NCBI GenBank assembly: GCA_959020865.1
Contig: CAUEUD010000185.1
Coordinates: forward strand, 1-7,128
Origin: Eubacterium limosum
Lineage (GTDB): Bacteria; Bacillota; Clostridia; Eubacteriales; Eubacteriaceae
Direction of reading: 5' to 3'
Length of the DNA stretch: 7,128 nucleotides
Part shown: piece by piece, positions 6,555 to 7,128 of the stretch
Layout: every line of letters starts with the position of its first letter
Position numbering within the stretch: the stretch's first letter is position 1
The notes under the pieces: model-generated
Told to the model about the DNA's origin: nothing
What the model saw: the letters and a program-made list of their open reading frames with translations, nothing else
Database searches by the model: none
Made by a program: the position numbers and the translations under genes

Positions 6555-6581
6555 CAGGGCCAGTGCCAGGAGCTGGCCCTG
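6555..6581. other. Perfect 9-bp inverted repeat between htrA and the VOC gene
   Basis: CAGGGCCAG (6555-6563) and CTGGCCCTG (6573-6581) form a perfect GC-rich stem with a 9-base loop. There is no T-run next to it on either strand, and the htrA terminator already lies just upstream. A TAAAAT box at 6542-6547 could be a -10 that would put the hairpin at the 5' end of the VOC transcript, but no -35 supports this. The function is unknown. Confidence 0.4.
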
Positions 6582-6629
6582 AAAAATATCAGAGAAAGAA
6601 GGCATCCGGCCTGGCGGATAAAAGCAGAC

Positions 6630-6982
6630 ATGAAATTTTCTTTTGTAACCATTCACGTTAATCATTTAGAGGAGTCCATCCGGTTTTATGAGGAGATTCT
6701 CGTTTGCGCCGCTTTGAAGCCGGGCCGGAAAAAGAAATCGCCTTTATGGGCGGTGAGGGGGCAGAGCTTGAGCTCATCGGAGACGCTCACGACAGCGAGG
6801 TGAACGTCAATGAAAAGATCTCGCTGGGATTCGAGATTGCGTCGGTGGAGGAATGTATGGAGACACTTCAGCAAAAAGGCGTGCCGGTTTTCAGCGGCCC
6901 CTTTCAGCCAAATCCAAAAACCCGGTTTTTCTTTATTCAGGACCCGGACGGCGTGATGCTCGAGCTTATCGAACAAAATTAA
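6630..6982 (+). pseudogene. VOC (glyoxalase/bleomycin-resistance) family protein, frameshifted
   Basis: Two frames together make one small vicinal-oxygen-chelate protein. Frame one, from ATG 6630, reads MKFSFVTIHVNHLEESIRFY then EEIL, a classic first VOC beta-alpha unit with the usual metal-ligand His in TIH. It then loses homology and stops at 6801-6803. The frame from about 6704 continues as RRFEAGPEKEIAFMGG, ELELIG (Glu ligand) and FFFIQDPDGVMLELIE, the typical C-terminal signature. The join lies near 6699-6707. Homologues usually have about five residues (GLxVV-like) between IL and RRF; here only five bases remain, so a loss of about 10 bases (or one base) would explain it. A complete gene would encode about 118-121 residues. 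The substrate is unknown. There is no strong ribosome binding site before 6630. It could be a true pseudogene or a sequencing or assembly error. Confidence 0.75.
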
Positions 6983-6993
6983 TTTTCAAATCA

Positions 6994-7026
6994 TGACACA
7001 GGATGTCAGTGTTTGGGTGGTATGAT
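6994..7026 (+). promoter_or_regulatory. Extended -10 promoter of the zinc-ribbon gene with an upstream inverted repeat
   Basis: TGGTATGAT (7018-7026) is an extended -10 element (TGn plus TATGAT, five of six matches to TATAAT) about 32 bases before the start codon. Upstream lies the inverted repeat TGACA-N5-TGTCA (6994-6998, 7004-7008), partly where a -35 region would be. ATGACA (6993-6998) resembles a -35 but is 22 bases from the -10, too far. The palindrome may be an operator; this is weak. Confidence 0.45.
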
Positions 7027-7057
7027 AGAGACAAATACAGAACATCAGGAGGAAAAA

Positions 7058-7128
7058 ATGGAAAAATTTTGCCAGTCCTGCGGGATGCCAATGAGCGAAG
7101 AAGTGTGCGGAACCAATGCCGATGGTAG
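7058..7128 (+). CDS. Small zinc-ribbon domain protein, N-terminal part only
   Basis: A strong ribosome binding site AGGAGG (7047-7052) lies 5 bases before ATG 7058, and 23 codons are visible before the window ends. The protein begins MEKFCQSCGMPM and continues with GTNADG (18-23). The CQSCGMPM and GTNADG pair is the hallmark of a family of short putative zinc-ribbon proteins, in which CxxC (Cys5, Cys8) is the first half of the metal site and GTNADG is normally followed by Ser and a second Cys pair. The second half lies beyond the window. The terminal TAG is not in frame. The function of the family is not established; some members sit in or next to transcription regulators. It has its own promoter and is not part of the VOC gene's unit. 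Confidence 0.8.
   Translation, partial: MEKFCQSCGMPMSEEVCGTNADG

Noticed and set aside
6604..6619. Small hairpin ATCCG-N6-CGGAT before the VOC start
   Set aside because: A 5-bp stem of this size is expected by chance, and the downstream gene is broken; no further support.

Overview
The window looks like ordinary chromosomal DNA from a low-to-mid GC Gram-positive of the class Clostridia. Three things point there: a DnaD-type primosome protein paired with a DnaI/DnaC-type helicase loader, a WalJ (YycJ) metallo-beta-lactamase-fold protein followed by a membrane-anchored HtrA protease, and strong AGGAGG-like ribosome binding sites. The balanced base composition and protein style would suit a Eubacterium/Acetobacterium-like anaerobe, but that is an impression and not a proven assignment.

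Layout. Bases 1-28 look like the right half of a hairpin terminator cut by the window edge. A minus-strand operon (2010 down to 27) encodes a two-domain DnaD-like protein and the helicase-loader ATPase, with an 8-base start/stop overlap. A divergent intergenic region (2011-2200) carries an extended -10 promoter for this operon, covered by a palindrome, and a near-consensus sigma-A promoter for murA. The plus-strand pair murA (2201-3478) and a membrane-anchored polysaccharide deacetylase (3481-4356) are 2 bases apart and end at a clear terminator (4380-4408). A second plus-strand operon, walJ-like (4540-5328) and htrA (5367-6479), ends at another terminator (6506-6534). Its leader has an 11-bp-period direct repeat resembling a WalR box and two hairpins, the second touching the ribosome binding site. 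Next comes a VOC/glyoxalase-family gene broken by a frameshift (6630-6982). The start of a small zinc-ribbon protein gene (from 7058), with its own extended -10 promoter, runs off the right edge.

Together the genes cover replication initiation (DnaD, loader), the first committed step of peptidoglycan synthesis (MurA), wall-glycan modification (deacetylase), and surface protein quality control (HtrA), with a DNA-repair-type nuclease (WalJ). No mobile element, CRISPR array, RNA gene or integration site was seen, and no stretch above about 190 bases lacks a gene. The window holds no obviously new multi-gene system. The points most worth a second look are the possible WalR-type box in front of walJ, the palindrome over the replication-operon promoter, the hairpin at the walJ ribosome binding site, and the frameshifted VOC gene.
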